Shown here: piece after piece, positions 62,183 through 64,000 of the stretch
Numbering within the stretch: position 1 is the stretch's first letter
Layout: each line of letters opens with the position of its first letter
Assembly: GCF_016019885.1 (NCBI RefSeq)
Contig: NZ_JAEANY010000001.1
Location: forward strand, 620,001-684,000
Direction of reading: 5' to 3'
DNA: 64,000 nucleotides
From: Aurantiacibacter sediminis
Lineage (GTDB): Bacteria; Pseudomonadota; Alphaproteobacteria; Sphingomonadales; Sphingomonadaceae
Made by a program: the position numbers and the translations under genes
The notes under the pieces: model-generated
What the model saw: only the letters and a program-made list of their open reading frames with translations
Told to the model about the DNA's origin: nothing
Database searches by the model: none

Positions 62183-62737
62183 TCACAACCTCGGCAACGT
62201 AACCCCGCGCTGGCCCATATATTTGCCCGCCCTGTCAGCATAGGTCACTTCGGGCCGTTCATTACCCTGAAGGAACAGGAACTGGCACGCGCCTTCATTG
62301 GCGTAGATTTTGGCAGGCAGCGGCGTGGTGTTGGAGAACTCCAATGTCACATGGCCTTCCCAGCCCGGCTCCAGCGGGGTGACATTCACGATGATGCCGC
62401 ACCGCGCATAGGTGCTCTTGCCCAGGCAAATCACCAGCACATCGTCGGGGATGCGGAAATATTCGACCGTGCGCGCGAGAGCAAAGCTGTTGGGCGGGAT
62501 GATGCAGACATCGGTTTGCCGGTCGACTAGAGAATTGCCGTCGAAATTCTTCGGGTCCACCACCGCGCTATCGACGTTGGTGAAGATCTTGAACTCATCC
62601 GCCACCCGCGCGTCATAGCCGAAGGAGCTGACGCCATAGGAAATGCAGCCGTCACGCCGCTGCGCTTCGACGAACGGCTCGATCATGCCGCGCTGTGTCG
62701 CCTGTTCCCGAATCCACTTGTCTGAGAGAATTGCCAT
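62183..62737 (-). CDS. dcd: dCTP deaminase
   Basis: Converts dCTP to dUTP for dTMP synthesis. The 184-aa product starting [22 protein letters not shown] has the conserved [17 protein letters not shown] nucleotide-binding motif, the [14 protein letters not shown] block and the lid [29 protein letters not shown], and ends in [19 protein letters not shown]. Residues match the monofunctional deaminase. An upstream in-frame ATG at 62863 is rejected because it adds 42 non-family residues. Divergent from the next lipoprotein gene. Confidence 0.97.
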   Translation of the reverse strand: MAILSDKWIREQATQRGMIEPFVEAQRRDGCISYGVSSFGYDARVADEFKIFTNVDSAVVDPKNFDGNSLVDRQTDVCIIPPNSFALARTVEYFRIPDDVLVICLGKSTYARCGIIVNVTPLEPGWEGHVTLEFSNTTPLPAKIYANEGACQFLFLQGNERPEVTYADRAGKYMGQRGVTLPRL

Positions 62738-62880
62738 GCCGACAGGGATTCCCGAAGGCGAGGGCGCTGGCAAGCGGTCGGCTTGCATTTCGGTATCGGC
62801 GCGGTGGAAAAATGTCGCTCGAGTGCAAGACAACTCAAACCGAATGCCTGTATGAAAGTCCAAGGGTCACCACTGAGGGA

Positions 62881-63873
62881 ATGGGTCGCGTGCAAAACTG
62901 GGGTCGTTTGAGCACTGTCGTCGTGGCGGGTATGTTGGTCGTTTCATGTGGAGGCGGCGGATCGAGCCCGACGCCGACTGCCACGGGCGGGGCAACGCCC
63001 ACGCCGACGCCCACGCCAACGCCTACTCCCACACCGACTTTCACCTATTCGGAATTTTCCAACCTGACCGGTGTTCAGGACTTCGGTACAGCCTGTTTCG
63101 CCTATGGCGTGCGGGGCAACGGAGTGCCTTTTGCGGACGGTTTCGTGCCTTTTTCCGGCCCCGGCGTAATCGATTTGGACGCTGATGCCGGGGTGTGGAC
63201 CATCTCCGAAATCAATGGCGGTAACTTCGCTTCGGTCGGGCCGAGCGAGCTGGTGCTCGATACGCCTGAACGCTTGGAATACGAAGGCACGGAAACACCG
63301 ATCCCGACGCGCTACGTAGTGAATGTACCGCCTGTCAGCAGTGGTGGCTTTGCCGAGTATGGCCGCAATGTCTTTTTCCGCCTGCCACTGGCGGGAGGCG
63401 GTGTGCAAACGGCAATCTGCACACTTGGCGTGCCAACCGATCCTGAAGACATTCCTAGCGCAACGACGGTCACATACAACGATGTCGAATTCGTGGGCGC
63501 GATTTTCGATGAGAACCCGGCTGGTGGCTCGGCATTCATTTCGCAAATCGTGGAGTCCTCTGGCACGTTCGAAGGCAATACCGAGACAGGCATTATCAGC
63601 ATCAGCCTGACTTTCACTATCGAGGCAGCCGGCGGTGCACGCACAACGATTGGCCCGCTTACAGGGGAAGCGTCAATCGATCTTAGCAGGGATGATCGCG
63701 CTGGCTTCGAAGGCATTGTCAACTTCGGTGGAGCGCCGGAATATTTCATCAGTGGCGGCTTTTATGGGCCGCAAGGACGTGAGGCCGGCTTCGTAATCTA
63801 CGCCAACCAGGACCAGAATTTCGATGGCCTGAATGAACGGTTTGCTTTGATCAGCGGTTACGCAACGCGCTGA
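62881..63873 (+). CDS. Surface-type lipoprotein with Pro-Thr linker, TbpB-like barrel
   Basis: A 330-aa predicted lipoprotein (lipobox VVSC at about residue 23) followed by GGGG and a Thr-Pro repeat linker (TPTPTPTPTPTPTPT), then an all-beta domain ending INFGGAPEYFISGGFYGPQGREAGFVIY. The FYGP..EAG motif near the C-terminus is typical of TbpB/HupL-like surface lipoprotein barrels that bind host or environmental ligands; overall identity with such proteins would be low. ATG 62881 has CTGAGGGA upstream. The linker DNA is a 6-base tandem repeat, in frame. Confidence 0.7.
   Translation: MGRVQNWGRLSTVVVAGMLVVSCGGGGSSPTPTATGGATPTPTPTPTPTPTPTFTYSEFSNLTGVQDFGTACFAYGVRGNGVPFADGFVPFSGPGVIDLDADAGVWTISEINGGNFASVGPSELVLDTPERLEYEGTETPIPTRYVVNVPPVSSGGFAEYGRNVFFRLPLAGGGVQTAICTLGVPTDPEDIPSATTVTYNDVEFVGAIFDENPAGGSAFISQIVESSGTFEGNTETGIISISLTFTIEAAGGARTTIGPLTGEASIDLSRDDRAGFEGIVNFGGAPEYFISGGFYGPQGREAGFVIYANQDQNFDGLNERFALISGYATR
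62990..63036 (+). repeat. Tandem ACGCC-type hexamer repeats encoding (TP)n
   Basis: About seven imperfect ACGCCC/ACGCCG/ACTCCC hexamers code for Thr-Pro repeats. As units are six bases, changes in number keep the reading frame. Confidence 0.7.
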
Positions 63874-64000
63874 TTAGCCCCCGGCCAGCAAACTCGCATT
63901 GCCTCCGGCTGCTGTCGTATCGATCGTCGTCACCCGCTCGGTGGCGAAGCGTGTCACATAATGCGGGCCGCCAGCCTTCGGGCCGGTGCCTGACAGGCCT
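63874..64000 (-). CDS. putA: Proline dehydrogenase/P5C dehydrogenase PutA, C-terminal end (partial)
   Basis: The frame runs from the window edge to TAA (complement 63874-63876) and gives LSGTGPKAGGPHYVTRFATERVTTIDTTAAGGNASLLAGG, the hallmark C-terminus of bifunctional PutA, which oxidises proline to glutamate. The stop is contiguous with the convergent lipoprotein stop. The dehydrogenase domains lie outside the window. Confidence 0.9.
   Translation of the reverse strand, partial: GLSGTGPKAGGPHYVTRFATERVTTIDTTAAGGNASLLAGG

Overview
The window is about 62-63% GC by eye, gene-dense, and looks like the chromosome of an alphaproteobacterium of the order Sphingomonadales, most likely the Erythrobacter/Altererythrobacter side. 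This is inferred from gene content and style: many TTG/GTG starts, DUF4167 next to prmC, TonB receptors with Fur/Zur-like boxes, CIRCE-controlled groESL, and dispersed hairpins whose chance translations read AHPELVEG / LRQAQHER, which I recall from these genomes. I see no tRNA, rRNA, CRISPR array, prophage, transposase or plasmid functions. Both ends are cut inside genes: ppa (inorganic pyrophosphatase, left) and the C-terminus of putA (right).

Layout. 0-9 kb: translation and envelope genes (hisS-prfA-prmC, DUF4167, lnt, metK, DUF418). 8.7-16.1 kb: an MFS transporter, a GbsR/MarR-type regulator with two membrane proteins facing an HExxH lipoprotein, a NatAB-type ABC exporter and a CPBP protease. 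16.1-19 kb: scoA-(HAD-like lipoprotein)-scoB-GST. 19-26 kb: a CDC48/VAT-type double AAA ATPase, then polA with an MscS channel on the other strand. 26-37 kb: a small acidic lipoprotein, an atypical class A beta-lactamase, a methyltransferase-like lipoprotein, and a copper-handling block (DUF305-LVIVD fusion; copAB facing csoR-glutaredoxin/MauE across a palindromic operator), then a DUF885 lipoprotein. 37-42.9 kb: groSL with CIRCE, a MATE pump, a retropepsin-like lipoprotein and a membrane LytTR regulator. 43-47.4 kb: rplJL, a second acidic lipoprotein, a tiny secreted-peptide/DUF2975/XRE cassette and a PhoD phosphatase. 47.4-56.3 kb: rpoB-rpoC. 56.3-64 kb: two META-like lipoproteins, an orphan gene with Fur-like boxes, gltX, a ZnuD-like zinc receptor, a composite hairpin/repeat region, dcd, a surface-type lipoprotein and the putA end.

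Most of the window is housekeeping. The parts that repay a second look are: (1) the 43-aa secreted peptide-DUF2975-XRE cassette with a repeated operator over its promoter; (2) the copper block with two unusual fusions; (3) the CDC48-type ATPase with a candidate small RNA upstream; (4) the GbsR-like regulator with a palindromic operator and a 17/20 second copy inside the next gene; (5) a REP-like hairpin abutting the prmC start; and (6) a 61-bp dispersed repeat present twice, inverted, 40 kb apart. All functional statements rest on motif reading; no database search was possible.
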